From positions 1-64,000 of the forward strand of contig CAVZNR010000032.1 in NCBI GenBank assembly GCA_963776675.1: DNA of 64,000 nucleotides, read 5' to 3'. The translations under genes were made by a program, and so were the position numbers. Of this stretch, positions 17,464-26,439 are shown piece by piece (position 1 is the stretch's first letter; each line of letters starts with the position of its first letter). Source of the stretch: Hyphomicrobium_A sp963776675. Its GTDB lineage: Bacteria; Pseudomonadota; Alphaproteobacteria; Rhizobiales; Hyphomicrobiaceae. The notes beneath the pieces are model-generated. The model searched no databases and was not told the DNA's origin. It was given only the letters and a program-made list of their open reading frames with translations.

Positions 17464-19030
17464 TGACGCCCGCCTCCAGCCGCAGCGACCGCGTCCTGAC
17501 GTCGGTTTCGGTTCTGCTCGCCGTGCTGATGGTCGTCCTCGACATGACCGTCGTCAACGTCGCGCTGCCGCACATGATGGGCGCGCTCGGTGCCACGCCC
17601 GATCAGATCACCTGGGTCATCACCTCCTACATCGTCGCCGAGGCCGTGGTCATTCCCACGAGCGGATTCCTGGCCGCTCGCTTCGGACGCAAGCCCGTGA
17701 TCATCGTGAGCGTTGTCGGCTTCGTCATCGCGTCGATGCTGTGCGGTCAGGCGACGACGCTGGCGGAGATGGTCTGCTTCCGGCTTCTGCAGGGTGTGTT
17801 CGGAGCCAGTGTCATTCCCCTGTCGCAGGCCGTGATGGTGGATACGTTTGCGGCAGCCGACCGCGGCAAAGCCATGGCCATCTGGGGCATCGGCATCCTG
17901 CTCGGGCCGATCATGGGTCCCACTATCGGCGGCTTCATCACCGATCATCTCGACTGGCGTTGGGTGTTCTACATCAATCTGCCGATCGGCATCATCAACC
18001 TTGTGCTGCTGGCGGCCTTCCTGAAGCAGACACCACGGTTACGCGTAGCAACCGACTGGACCGGTGCGTTGCTGCTCGCCATCGGCGTCGGCTCCCTGCA
18101 GATGCTGCTCGATCGCGGCAACATCGAGGACTGGCTGCAATCGAATTTCATCGTCCTCCTGGCGGTGGTATCCGCTGACTTGCAGCGTTGCGTTCGTGGT
18201 CCGCAGCTTTCGAAATCCGAACGCGATCCTCAAGATCGACCTTTTGAAGGACCGCAATCTCGCCACGGCGACCTTCATGATCATGGCCTTCGGCGTCGGC
18301 ATGCTCAGCACGATTGCGCTGCAGCCGTTGTTCCTCGAGCACATGCTCGGCTACCCGGCTTCGACAGCAGGCCTCCTGATGGCGCCTCGCGGCATTGCCG
18401 TGGCCGTCGGCATGAGCCTCGTGGCAACCCTCATCACGCGCATCGAGCCGCGCTGGCTGGTTCTTACCGGGCTAACGCTTGCTACCGCCGGAAGCTACGC
18501 GATGACCTGGTACAACCTCGATATCGGACCTGCGTGGATTATCGGCCCAGGTATCGTGCAAGGGATCGGCATGGGCATGATCTTCGTGCCGCTGTCGACG
18601 CTCGCCTATCAAACCTTGCCGAGGGAACGCTTCCGACCAGGCCGCCAGCATCTTCAATCTTGCCCGCACGGTGGGCGGCTCCGTCGGAGTCGCCATTGCG
18701 GCAACCGTGCTCACGCGCACGAGCCAGGCCAACTGGCAGACCCTCGGCGCCAATATCAATCCCTACAATCCGACGCTGCGCGCGTGGCTCGAGTCAACGG
18801 GGTCGAGCATCTATGACATGAAGACGGTCCCGTACATGGCCTCGGAGGTCATGCGGCAAGCGACGCTTCTGGGCTTCATCGAGGCCTTCGGGTTCGTGAC
18901 GCTGTCGTTCCTCGTCCTGATCCCGCTCGTGCTGCTGCTCAAGCGCACGACCGGCCCGGTTCAATTCGGATTTCCAGGTGGGGGAGACGACCCCGACCCC
19001 GCCGTGGCGGCCGCCGGGCAAAAAAGCTAG
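17463..19030 (+). pseudogene. DHA2-family MFS drug transporter (EmrB-like), two frameshifts
   Basis: Drug:H+ antiporter of the 14-helix EmrB type, coupled to the upstream adaptor (start GTG 17463). The first frame gives MFS helices with VLDMTVVNVALPHM, FLAARFGRKPVI and GPTIGGFITDHLDWRWVFYI, to about residue 236. Homology then moves to the second frame (VVRSFRNPNAILKIDLLKDR through VPLSTLAYQTLPRE). It moves again near 18632 to the third frame (DQAASIFNLARTVGGSVGV to the stop at 19030). Each shift equals one extra base. All three parts are highly conserved, so sequence error is as likely as true inactivation. Confidence 0.8.
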
Positions 19031-19047
19031 GCCCCTGTGGCCCTTAT

Positions 19048-19242
19048 TCAGATGATAAGCGCGGCCGTGTGAGAGGCCTCACCCAGCAGCCCGCCGAGCG
19101 CCAACGCGCTGATCAGATACATCGAGACGCCGAGCCACGGATGTTGCGGCGTATCCAGGTAGTCGCCGGCTTCGGCGAAGAAATGCGCAGCAGCTGACCG
19201 AATTTCCCCAATCATTGGAGCCCCTTTCGCCATGATCTTCAT
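19048..19242 (-). CDS. possible small membrane protein (64 aa)
   Basis: Short frame with one predicted transmembrane helix (SMYLISALALGGLLG) after a soluble N-terminus (IRSAAAHFFAEAGDYLDTPQHP). The start may be the internal ATG beginning MIGEIRS. It fills the gap between the efflux genes and the NYN-domain gene. No family is recognised and ribosome-site support is weak. Confidence 0.35.
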   Translation of the reverse strand: MKIMAKGAPMIGEIRSAAAHFFAEAGDYLDTPQHPWLGVSMYLISALALGGLLGEASHTAALII

Positions 19243-19398
19243 TCCAGGTCTGACGCAAGTTGGTTAACAGAGGGCGAAAGGACCGATAGGGGAACAAAAT
19301 TTATCGCTCCGGGGCTCCTTCAAGCCGATTGACTATGAGATCGGCAATCCCGGCCAATGACCAGGCGGGAATCGTAGCGAGCCGCACACGGCCACGTG

Positions 19399-20211
19399 TC
19401 AGGACGCTACGCTTTGGATGACGTAGCCGCCGGACCGCTCGTCCAGCTCGAGCTTGAGATAGCCGCGCGCCTGCGCCTCCTCGAGTAGCTCGTTGAACGA
19501 CGGGAACCCGTAGAAACTCTCATTGAAGCCTGGGTGACGGCGCTTGAGCGTCTGCTTGATCATCGAGCCCCACAGCTTGGCCGTGTCTCCGCGCTCCGAG
19601 GCGAGCGCCGTCGTGGTCTCCATGACCAGGTCGATGGCTTCCTGCTTGCGGTCCTTTTGCGGTTTCGGCGCCTGGGCCGCCGGTCGCGCCGGCCTGCTCT
19701 TGCGCGAGGCGGGGACGTCCCGCACCAGGTCGTCGTAATAGATGAACTCGTCGCAATTGCTGATCAGCAGGTCGGATGTCGAGTTTTTGACGCCGACGCC
19801 GATGACGGTCTTGGAATTCTCGCGCAGCTTGCTGACCAGCGGCGAGAAATCGGAATCGCCGGAGATGATGACGAACGTATCGATGTGCTCCTTCGTGTAG
19901 CAGAGGTCGAGCGCATCGACGACCATGCGTATGTCGGCCGAGTTCTTACCCGACTGCCGCACGTGCGGAATCTCGATGAGCTCGAACGCCGCCTCGTGCA
20001 TGGCTTTCTTGTAGCTCTTGTAACGCTCCCAATCGCAATACGCCTTCTTGACGACGATGCTGCCCTTCACCAGCAGCTTCTGAACGACGAGCCGCATGTC
20101 GAAATCGGCGTACTTGCTGTCGCGGACGCCCAGGGCAATGTTCTCGAAATCGCAGAACAATGCCAGGTTGCGGTCGCCGTTCGCGGCCGCCGGCACTTGT
20201 GGCGCGGGCAT
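19399..20211 (-). CDS. NYN domain protein with C-terminal OST-HTH/LOTUS-like domain (LabA-like)
   Basis: 270-aa protein. The N-terminal NYN (PIN-like) nuclease domain carries its acidic residues in LALFCDFENIALG, ADIRMVVDALDL and FVIISGDSDFSPLVSKLRE. A basic linker (~residues 165-190, RKSRPARPAAQAPKPQKDRK) leads to a C-terminal winged-helix OST-HTH/LOTUS-type domain ending YLKLELDERSGGYVIQ. Such proteins are predicted RNases or RNA binders. The ATG at 20211 is used because homology begins there. Confidence 0.88.
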   Translation of the reverse strand: MPAPQVPAAANGDRNLALFCDFENIALGVRDSKYADFDMRLVVQKLLVKGSIVVKKAYCDWERYKSYKKAMHEAAFELIEIPHVRQSGKNSADIRMVVDALDLCYTKEHIDTFVIISGDSDFSPLVSKLRENSKTVIGVGVKNSTSDLLISNCDEFIYYDDLVRDVPASRKSRPARPAAQAPKPQKDRKQEAIDLVMETTTALASERGDTAKLWGSMIKQTLKRRHPGFNESFYGFPSFNELLEEAQARGYLKLELDERSGGYVIQSVAS

Positions 20212-20290
20212 GTTTCTATCCCTTGGTTTTTGTTCTCTCACTAGAATCAGCTTCGTTGCGGCCGTTTCAATTCACGATTTCCAGCCAGTT

Positions 20291-20974
20291 TCAGTGGGGC
20301 ACGGCACGGGCCGCGCTGAGCGTGTTCACAATGGCATCCTGCAGGCCCGTCAAAAAGATCTGCACCCCGATGCACAGCAGGAGAAAAGCCGAGAGCCGGG
20401 TCAGGACGCGGGCTCTCGCCGGCCCCAGCAAGGCCACGACGCGATCCGCCGAGGCATAGCAGACGCCGACGCAGAGCGCGACGAGAGCGGCTGCGGCCGA
20501 CAGACCGAAATAAAAGGGCACCAGATCGATCGCGGCCGATGGGCGACTTGCGCTGAGAGCGATGGCGACGGCGATCGTGCCGGGGCCGGTCGTGAAGGGC
20601 ATCGTGAGCGGAAAGAACGCGACGTCGTCGGCGCCCGCTGCGGGAGCGGCCTGTTCCTCCTTGCGGCTTTCGCTCGCCTTGGAGTGGTAGAGCATTTCCC
20701 AGGCCGCCGCGGCGACGACCATGCCGCCCGCAATGCGAAGGGCCTCGATGCTCACGCCGAAAAAGCTCATCAGGGAGGCTCCGATCCAAAGTGCCGACAG
20801 CATCACGACCGCCGCGTACGCGGCCACGCGCCAGGCAAGCGCCACGCGTTCGGCCTTTCCGCGGCCGGAGATAACCTGATTGTAGATCAGTGCGCCTCCC
20901 AGGGGATTGACGATGGATATCAACGCGGGCAACGCCACCAGGAAGCTCGCCGCCACATTGCTCAAAATTGCCAT
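20291..20974 (-). CDS. MarC family integral membrane protein
   Basis: 227-aa membrane protein with about six helices. The family hallmarks are ALISIVNPLGGALIYN, GVSIEALRIAGGMVVAAAAWEML and FFPLTMPFTTGPGTIAVAIAL. The central cytoplasmic loop (ASESRKEEQAAPAAGADD) is polar. Despite the name, MarC proteins have no proven role in multiple antibiotic resistance. The start at 20974 is chosen because the 50 residues upstream are not membrane-like or conserved. Confidence 0.9.
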   Translation of the reverse strand: MAILSNVAASFLVALPALISIVNPLGGALIYNQVISGRGKAERVALAWRVAAYAAVVMLSALWIGASLMSFFGVSIEALRIAGGMVVAAAAWEMLYHSKASESRKEEQAAPAAGADDVAFFPLTMPFTTGPGTIAVAIALSASRPSAAIDLVPFYFGLSAAAALVALCVGVCYASADRVVALLGPARARVLTRLSAFLLLCIGVQIFLTGLQDAIVNTLSAARAVPH

Positions 20975-21179
20975 GGATGCTCCTGAGCCGCTCAGCGTTT
21001 GCGCGCGTTGTTGCGGGTGGTCGCCGTGCTGACAAAACTGGTGACATCCGCGAACTCGCGACAGTTGCATTAAGTGCAAAGTTCGATCCAATGTTGAACA
21101 AACACAATTGCAACGCACAAGCATATGGCAGGTTCTCTAGACCAGAGTCTCTACCACCCAAACCCTCCGGCCACCGAAG

Positions 21180-21485
21180 ATGGCACATCATCTCAAGCGT
21201 CTGCGCGATCGACGTGCGTTCGAGCGGCACGATATCAATTTGCATGCCACGGTGCATTTGCGCGGCGGCACTCAAAGTGTCGTGATTCTCAATATTTCAC
21301 CGGACGGGGTGAGACTGGAAAACGCCGTCGGGCTGATTCTTGGGGATGTTGTGACGATCGAAATCGCGTCACACTCTCTCGTAGGGAGGGTGGCGTGGTC
21401 ATCGGCTTCTTCTTGCGGTGTCGAGCTCCAATTCCACCTCGCCGAAGACGATCCAGTGCTTAGACTTGCGTCTGCGCTAGCATGA
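21180..21485 (+). CDS. PilZ domain protein
   Basis: 101-aa single PilZ domain. The c-di-GMP binding features are an Arg-rich N-terminal loop (RRAFERHD, the RxxxR-type motif) and ILNISPDGVRLE, corresponding to (D/N)xSxxG. It therefore probably binds cyclic-di-GMP and acts as a small adaptor in motility, adhesion or exopolysaccharide control. It is monocistronic. A paired target is not seen. Confidence 0.88.
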   Translation: MAHHLKRLRDRRAFERHDINLHATVHLRGGTQSVVILNISPDGVRLENAVGLILGDVVTIEIASHSLVGRVAWSSASSCGVELQFHLAEDDPVLRLASALA

Positions 21486-21604
21486 TCCGTTGGCGCTGCT
21501 GGGGCGGGGCAAATTTGCAGCTGCCAACACCTGAACCCGCTTCCTATCGGTCAGGGTTTCGGCACTTCAGCTGAACCCGGACATCAGATCATCGAGGAGA
21601 GCGG

Positions 21605-21985
21605 ATGGGAGACCAAGACATCCGAGCAGCGCTGGACCGGCACTGGGCTGCTTCTGAGGCCGGTGACGACGACGCTGAGGATGAGATCTATCACGACGAC
21701 GCCGTGCTGGAGTACCCGCAGTCCGGCGAGCGCATCCGGGGTCGGCTCGCCATCCGGACGACGCGGGGGTTGCTTCCCAACAAGCACTTCACCATTCGGC
21801 GCGTGATTGGGCGCGGCGATCTTTGGGTTACCGAATATGTGATCAGTTATGATGGGAAGCCGTCCCACACTGTCAGCATCATGGAGTTCAGGGATGGGAA
21901 GGTCTTCCGCGAGACGCAGTACTTCGGTGACCCATTCGAGCCTTGGCCTGGGCGCGCCCAGTGGGTTGAACTGATCGATCAATAG
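21605..21985 (+). CDS. SnoaL/NTF2-like nuclear transport factor 2 family protein
   Basis: 126-aa protein of the NTF2-like fold: an N-terminal helix (IRAALDRHWAASEAGD), then YHDDAVLEYPQSGERIRG, and strands ending HTVSIMEFRDGKVFRETQYFG. FxDGKVxxExxYF is characteristic of SnoaL-like domains. These domains are catalytic or ligand binding; no specific reaction can be given. GAGGAGAGCGG before the ATG is a good ribosome site. Confidence 0.85.
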   Translation: MGDQDIRAALDRHWAASEAGDDDAEDEIYHDDAVLEYPQSGERIRGRLAIRTTRGLLPNKHFTIRRVIGRGDLWVTEYVISYDGKPSHTVSIMEFRDGKVFRETQYFGDPFEPWPGRAQWVELIDQ

Positions 21986-22042
21986 GCACGCCGAAAGTTT
22001 TTCCGGCGACGGAGAGGGCATGCCGTGACTTTCTCGCTTCTC

Positions 22043-22669
22043 TCATGCGATGGAGAGCGACTTCGGCCCGCTGAGATAGGGATTGCCGGACTCGAAAAAC
22101 CGACGCTTGCGATGGACTTCGCGCGTCAGGCCGATGCGCGTGCTGCTAGAGATTGAACCTGTGTGCCGAGCTGCCGTGCCGAGCCAAAGAGCGTCACCTG
22201 CACAGAGATCAACTCCGTCATATCGCTTGTCGATCTGCATGGCCTGGGCGAGGCGTCCAGGCCCACGCGCAATATCTCGGGTAGGCGCTATCTTGCGAAA
22301 GCGCTGCATGAGCTCAATGCCCTCGAGAGGTTCTAACGCACGTAAAAGCACGCCCGCACCGACGCCCGATACCTCGCTGGTGACGTTCACCATGAACGAA
22401 GAGCCATAGGTAAAATAGACATAGCAGTGGCCAGGACCGAGAAACAAAGACTGATTGCCTTTCGTCTTGCCTCGAAAGGCGTGGCCAGCGGCATCGCCAG
22501 GCGGATAAGCTTCGATCTCAACGATCCGACCACTGAGCCGGCCTGCGGGCAGATCGTGCACCAGCGTCGTCCCGATGAGATATCGCGCAAGCTCGATGGT
22601 ATCCACGGGCAGGTCTTGCCGTCGCAGCCGCTTGACCCTGCATTGAGGGTGTTTCACCGGCGTCACCAT
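22043..22669 (-). CDS. DNA-3-methyladenine glycosylase (AAG/MPG family)
   Basis: 208-aa base-excision repair enzyme removing alkylated purines. Motifs include TIELARYLIGTTLVHDL, IVEIEAYPPGDAAGHAFRGK (catalytic Glu in VEIEAY), GPGHCYVYFTYGSSFMVNV and ARGPGRLAQAM. The start ATG 22669 (MVTPVKHP) gives the family N-terminus; the upstream open frame to 22786 is not conserved. Transcribed toward lower coordinates, alone. Confidence 0.92.
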   Translation of the reverse strand: MVTPVKHPQCRVKRLRRQDLPVDTIELARYLIGTTLVHDLPAGRLSGRIVEIEAYPPGDAAGHAFRGKTKGNQSLFLGPGHCYVYFTYGSSFMVNVTSEVSGVGAGVLLRALEPLEGIELMQRFRKIAPTRDIARGPGRLAQAMQIDKRYDGVDLCAGDALWLGTAARHTGSISSSTRIGLTREVHRKRRFFESGNPYLSGPKSLSIA

Positions 22670-22990
22670 ATATTTTTGACAGAACGCAGGGCCTTGCCGT
22701 CCCTGCGCCTCCGGCAATCGGGGCGATGCGTAGGACCTTGACCAGAGCCGTTGGCGGATGGGGTGTCCGTCTAACCACTCTCCCAAGACATCAGTACATC
22801 AATGGCTTGGATGATCGCTTCGCTTAACGGTCCCACTTTCCGTCCCTCCTTTTTGGGCCGTGACGAGAGTCCGATGTCGCGGGCCGAGGGTGGTGGTCCA
22901 CGACGTACTGGTTGGGCCGCGGAGATTGTCCGCTTGACCCTCGGAAGCCGTCTCGCAGCGGTCCCTGGAGGAGGTCAGCAATGGGCCATG
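22670..22990. other. non-coding stretch between 3-methyladenine glycosylase and the first IS
   Basis: About 320 bases without a convincing gene. Open frames on both strands lack ribosome sites and recognisable motifs. The part next to the IS right end holds GGAGGAGGTCAGC followed by a short ATG frame that runs into the IS, which may be an interrupted gene start. Nothing else was recognised. Confidence 0.4.
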
Positions 22991-24376
22991 TGTGGACGGC
23001 TCCAGGCTGTCAAGGGATTGATCACGTTGCAGCGCTGGTCGGAGCAGCCATGTGTTCGGCCTATCAGAGCGGCTCACAGGGCCGCTGGCCATAATGCCCT
23101 CCGCGGATCGGGTCCCGGTCAAAAGCTCGCATTCGTCGATGCTCTGGCCCATGTGGGTTGTCCCAATCACCGGATCGACCGGTTCTGCATTACGTGCTGT
23201 CTGCCCTTTCCAGCCATCACACCGCGCCTACTGACGCGATCTCGTTCCTCGCCGCTTCGCCGTTATCGGGCAAGTGCGACGGGTTCCCTGTAAGACTCGC
23301 CCTTGGCCATCATCGCCCATGCCATGCGGGCGATCTTGTTGGCGAGCGCGATCGCCGCGACCTTCGTCGGCCGGCGCTCGAGCAACTTGGCAAGCCATGG
23401 GCGGTATTTGGTGCCGTGGATCTTGGCGTAGCGGATGACCGCTAACGCGCCCGCGGTGAACAAGCTGCGCAGATAGCGATCTCCCTGCTTGGTAATGCTG
23501 CCGAGTTTCTCTCTGCCTCCGCTCGAGTTTTGCTTCGGAACCAGGCCGATCCAGGCCGAGAAGTCGCGGCCCGATCGGAACGCCTTCGGATCGGCAACGC
23601 TCGCGACCAGTGCGGTTGCCAGTGCGGGGCCGACGCCGGGCAGCTCGTCGAGCCGGCGGCTCGTCTCGTTCGATCGATGCCAGGCCATTATCTGTCGGTC
23701 GAACTCCAGAATCTGGGCCTTGAGCTTGCCCAGCAACGCGCCCAGGGCTTCGAGGCACGCACGAGCGACATCAGGAATGCGATCATCCTTTGTGTCGGCG
23801 ACGGCATAGAGCAGTTGCTCCACGCCGTTGCGACCGACCGGTGCGACAATGCCGAGCTCGGCTAGGTGCGCGCGGATCGTATTGATGACCGCGGTCTGCT
23901 GCCGGATAAAGAGATGCCGCGTACGATGCAGCATCAGGCAGCTCTGCTGTTGGGGCGTCTTGGTTGGCACGAAGCGCATGCTCGGCCGCTGCACCGCCTC
24001 GCAGATGGCCTCGGCGTCGGCCGCGTCGTTCTTCTGGCGTTTGACATAGGGCTTCACGTAGGCCGGAGGGATGAGACGCACGGTGTGCCCGAGAGCTTGC
24101 AGTTCGCGCGACCAATGATGCGACGTGGCGCAGGCCTCGATGCCGACCAGGCAGGGCTGCAGCTTCTTGAAGAAAGCGAGCACGTACCGGCGCTTAATCT
24201 GGCGCCGGACAACGACGCTACCGAGCGCATTGACGCCATGAACCTGAAAAACTGACTTTGCGATGTCGAGACCAACGACTGTGATTGCTTGCATGATGAG
24301 CTCCTCCGGATTCTGGTCGCCTCATCGGCAACCGATTCCAAGGCGCTTGCGCGCCCCAGGGGAGGAGCCGTCCACA
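22991..24376 (-). mobile_element. IS110-family insertion sequence, IS1111-like
   Basis: The element is delimited by a perfect 13-bp inverted repeat: TGTGGACGGCTCC at 22991-23003 and its reverse complement at 24364-24376. The transposase gene (minus strand) starts only ~70 bp from one repeat and leaves ~260 bp non-coding between its stop and the other repeat. Subterminal inverted repeats and a long non-coding region downstream of the transposase are the pattern of the IS1111 group. True ends lie a few bases outside the repeats and cannot be fixed without an empty site. Confidence 0.75.
23263..24294 (-). CDS. IS110-family transposase (DEDD/serine recombinase)
   Basis: 343-aa complete transposase. 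The N-terminal RuvC-like DEDD domain shows GLDIAKSVFQVHGV, VGIEACATSHHWSREL and KRQKNDAADAEAI. The C-terminal Transposase_20 domain shows LPGVGPALATALVASV and FSAWIGLVPKQNSSGGREKLG, with the catalytic Ser in NSSGG. IS110 enzymes act with a bridge RNA made from the element's own non-coding end. No disruption is seen, so the element may be active. Confidence 0.93.
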   Translation of the reverse strand: MQAITVVGLDIAKSVFQVHGVNALGSVVVRRQIKRRYVLAFFKKLQPCLVGIEACATSHHWSRELQALGHTVRLIPPAYVKPYVKRQKNDAADAEAICEAVQRPSMRFVPTKTPQQQSCLMLHRTRHLFIRQQTAVINTIRAHLAELGIVAPVGRNGVEQLLYAVADTKDDRIPDVARACLEALGALLGKLKAQILEFDRQIMAWHRSNETSRRLDELPGVGPALATALVASVADPKAFRSGRDFSAWIGLVPKQNSSGGREKLGSITKQGDRYLRSLFTAGALAVIRYAKIHGTKYRPWLAKLLERRPTKVAAIALANKIARMAWAMMAKGESYREPVALAR

Positions 24377-24854
24377 GCATCAATAGCTGACACCGAGGCT
24401 GGTGACGCGCGACCGCCCTCAGTTGGCGCTAGATCCCATTAGCGGACATGATCGAAATCCATCGTCGATATTGCGCCTAGGCTCGAGGTTTTGTCCGCAA
24501 CCATGCGAAGAGCGGAGGCCGGGCGGCTCCGCCGGATGCCCGTTGATGATCCACAGCCCTCATACCGGCTCGGCCGGGCCAGTCGGCATGGCACGTTTTG
24601 ACAGTGGGAATTTACCAGCACCCGTATTCTTCTTGCAAAATTGGATCCTGGGGCGCCTAACTGACCGCGTACTTTTGCTAATGGTCGCGATTTGCCGAGA
24701 TCGTGACCGAATTCCTGGGGCAGAAGCCGCCATTGATCGGCAAAACCAATCCGTAAAATCGGTCTGTCATGGTCGGTGTTGCGACACCGAACGTGCGTGC
24801 GCGCGCGCGTCGCGCCAACAAACGAAGCCTCGAAGCATTTTCATCGCCGATGCG
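24377..24854. other. non-coding stretch between IS110 element and secreted-protein gene
   Basis: About 480 bases with no supported gene. The plus-strand frame is open through it and joins the following gene, but its translation up to 24854 shows no family, no ribosome site and no signal peptide. It is therefore read as leader DNA of the gene at 24855. Confidence 0.4.
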
Positions 24855-25538
24855 ATGCAAGAGGACGGCAATAGGGGAATTGTTATTAGGCATACCTTCC
24901 TTTGTTTGTTGTTGCTGGCGGCCGTGCCGGCAGCGATTCCCGCGCCAGCGATGGCGCAGACGAATTTGACGGTGCTCGGCGGCGCGACGGGCGCTGACGT
25001 GTTCTGCCTGCAAGCGGGCAATCCCACCACGGGCACGTTCGTCGGGACGTTTCTGCAGACGGGACCCGGGGCCTGGGAGGAACGCTCAAAAGCAGGCACG
25101 TTCAAATTCGAGGAAAAAAATCGCGACGACCTGATGGTCGAGCTTTTCGATAGCTCCCGTTCTGCGTCGGCGGAGATCGACTTCGTCACCAAGACCGTCA
25201 GACAGAAGCCGTCGAGCGAGGCGGCCTGGTCGGACGGTTACGTCATCCTCAACGCGACCAATCAAGAAAAATCCGGCGATTGCGTATCCTTCGCCGCGCT
25301 CAGCCCGGCAAGTCGTCCGTCTAGCGAAGATGCCGATGCCGCCGGCGATGAACGTTCCAAGGACTCGAACGCGAAAGCCGACGAACCGTCCAAGCGCAAG
25401 AAGGACGCACAGAGCACCTCCAAGAAGCGCAAGCGGACGGCCGAGAAACCATCCAAGCGAACTCGAGCCCGCAAGAGGAAATCCGGCTCTGGCTTCTCGA
25501 TAGGGATTGGTGGCGGAGGCGTCGGCATAGGATTTTAG
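24855..25538 (+). CDS. secreted protein of unknown function, paralog A (basic C-terminal tail)
   Basis: ~227-aa exported protein, not recognised. A signal peptide (LLLLAAVPAAIPAPAMAQ) is followed by NLTVLGGATGADVFCLQAG, the ~110-residue domain shared with the next gene (WEER, FEEKNRDDLMVEL, AWSDGYVILNAT). The C-terminus differs: a Lys/Arg/Ser-rich stretch and a final glycine-rich GIGGGGVGIGF tail. The conserved domain has two Cys (VFCLQ and DCVSF) that could form a disulfide. The start is uncertain; ATG 24855 is the last before the signal peptide. It is 77 nt before its paralog. Confidence 0.6.
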   Translation: MQEDGNRGIVIRHTFLCLLLLAAVPAAIPAPAMAQTNLTVLGGATGADVFCLQAGNPTTGTFVGTFLQTGPGAWEERSKAGTFKFEEKNRDDLMVELFDSSRSASAEIDFVTKTVRQKPSSEAAWSDGYVILNATNQEKSGDCVSFAALSPASRPSSEDADAAGDERSKDSNAKADEPSKRKKDAQSTSKKRKRTAEKPSKRTRARKRKSGSGFSIGIGGGGVGIGF

Positions 25539-25615
25539 ATTGAAGTCGTCGTCCCGAGGTGGCGCAGCGGGCGTGCCGGAGCGCGCGGGACGGAAATGAG
25601 CCAGGAGAGCTTCTT

Positions 25616-26407
25616 ATGACACGTATGGCCTTGTTTTGTGTTGTGTTGGCGACCGCAGGCGCGGCGCTGACGACGCAGGTGAGAGCGCAGGCGGACTTGA
25701 CGGTGCCAGGCGGCGCAACCGGAGAGGACGTGTTCTGCCTGCAGGCAGGTGATCTCACCAGCGGTGCATTCGTGGGAACGTTCCTGAAAACCGACAAGGG
25801 CGGCTGGGAGGAACGCACGGATGAGGAGACCTTCAAGCTCGAGGAAAAAAACCGCGACGCGCTGATGGTCGAGCTCCTGGATCCCGACAGGAAAACGTCG
25901 TTCCAGTTCGATTTCGTCGCCAAGACGATCAAAGACAAGTCGTCCAAGTCGGGAAGCGCTTGGACCGACCGCAACGTCATTCTCAACGCGACGGATGAGG
26001 CGGGGTCAGCGGATTGCGTAGCCTACGCCACGCAAGACGAGGACACCGGCTCCTCTGCGGGCGACGCCGGTCCGGGCACGGTCGTACAATATATCACCAT
26101 CGCGCCCCGGACGAAGTTCGACATCAAGCCTGGTACGGAGTTGACGGCGACCTCAGGTCCGCCGTGCCCCGGTAACCCAGGGTTCTTTTTGTGCCCCAAC
26201 AAGTTCAACTGCGCGCCCGTCGGAGGCGTGTGCTGTCCGGGTGCTGGCACCTGCAACGCGGGCACGTTCTGCGATCTGTTCGTCAAGAAAAACTGCATTG
26301 TCCCTGGAAATCCGCGGTTCTGCCCTGGCAGCGGCAATGTCAAAACCGGGCTCTCCTTGCACTGCCCGCCAGGCAAGTCCTGCGGCAACGGCAACATGTG
26401 CAACTAA
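25616..26407 (+). CDS. secreted protein of unknown function, paralog B (Cys-rich C-terminus)
   Basis: 263-aa exported protein. After the signal peptide (TTQVRAQA) comes the domain shared with paralog A: DLTVPGGATGEDVFCLQAG, GGWEERTDEETFKLEEKNRD and WTDRNVILNATDEAG. The C-terminal ~90 residues are Cys-rich (PNKFNCAPVGGVCCPGAG, CNAGTFCDLF, HCPPGKSCGNGNMC), about 12 Cys, suggesting a disulfide-knotted secreted module. The ATG at 25616 follows AGGAGAG. Three consecutive secreted-protein genes suggest an envelope or extracellular system. No function is known to me. Confidence 0.75.
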   Translation: MTRMALFCVVLATAGAALTTQVRAQADLTVPGGATGEDVFCLQAGDLTSGAFVGTFLKTDKGGWEERTDEETFKLEEKNRDALMVELLDPDRKTSFQFDFVAKTIKDKSSKSGSAWTDRNVILNATDEAGSADCVAYATQDEDTGSSAGDAGPGTVVQYITIAPRTKFDIKPGTELTATSGPPCPGNPGFFLCPNKFNCAPVGGVCCPGAGTCNAGTFCDLFVKKNCIVPGNPRFCPGSGNVKTGLSLHCPPGKSCGNGNMCN

Positions 26408-26439
26408 GGGGTAGCTCGACCGCCGCCGGAGGAAATAAA

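Noticed and set aside
22802..23293. 163-aa open frame in the IS110 non-coding end
   Set aside because: No ribosome site, biased composition, crosses the inverted repeat of the IS and overlaps the transposase 3' end.
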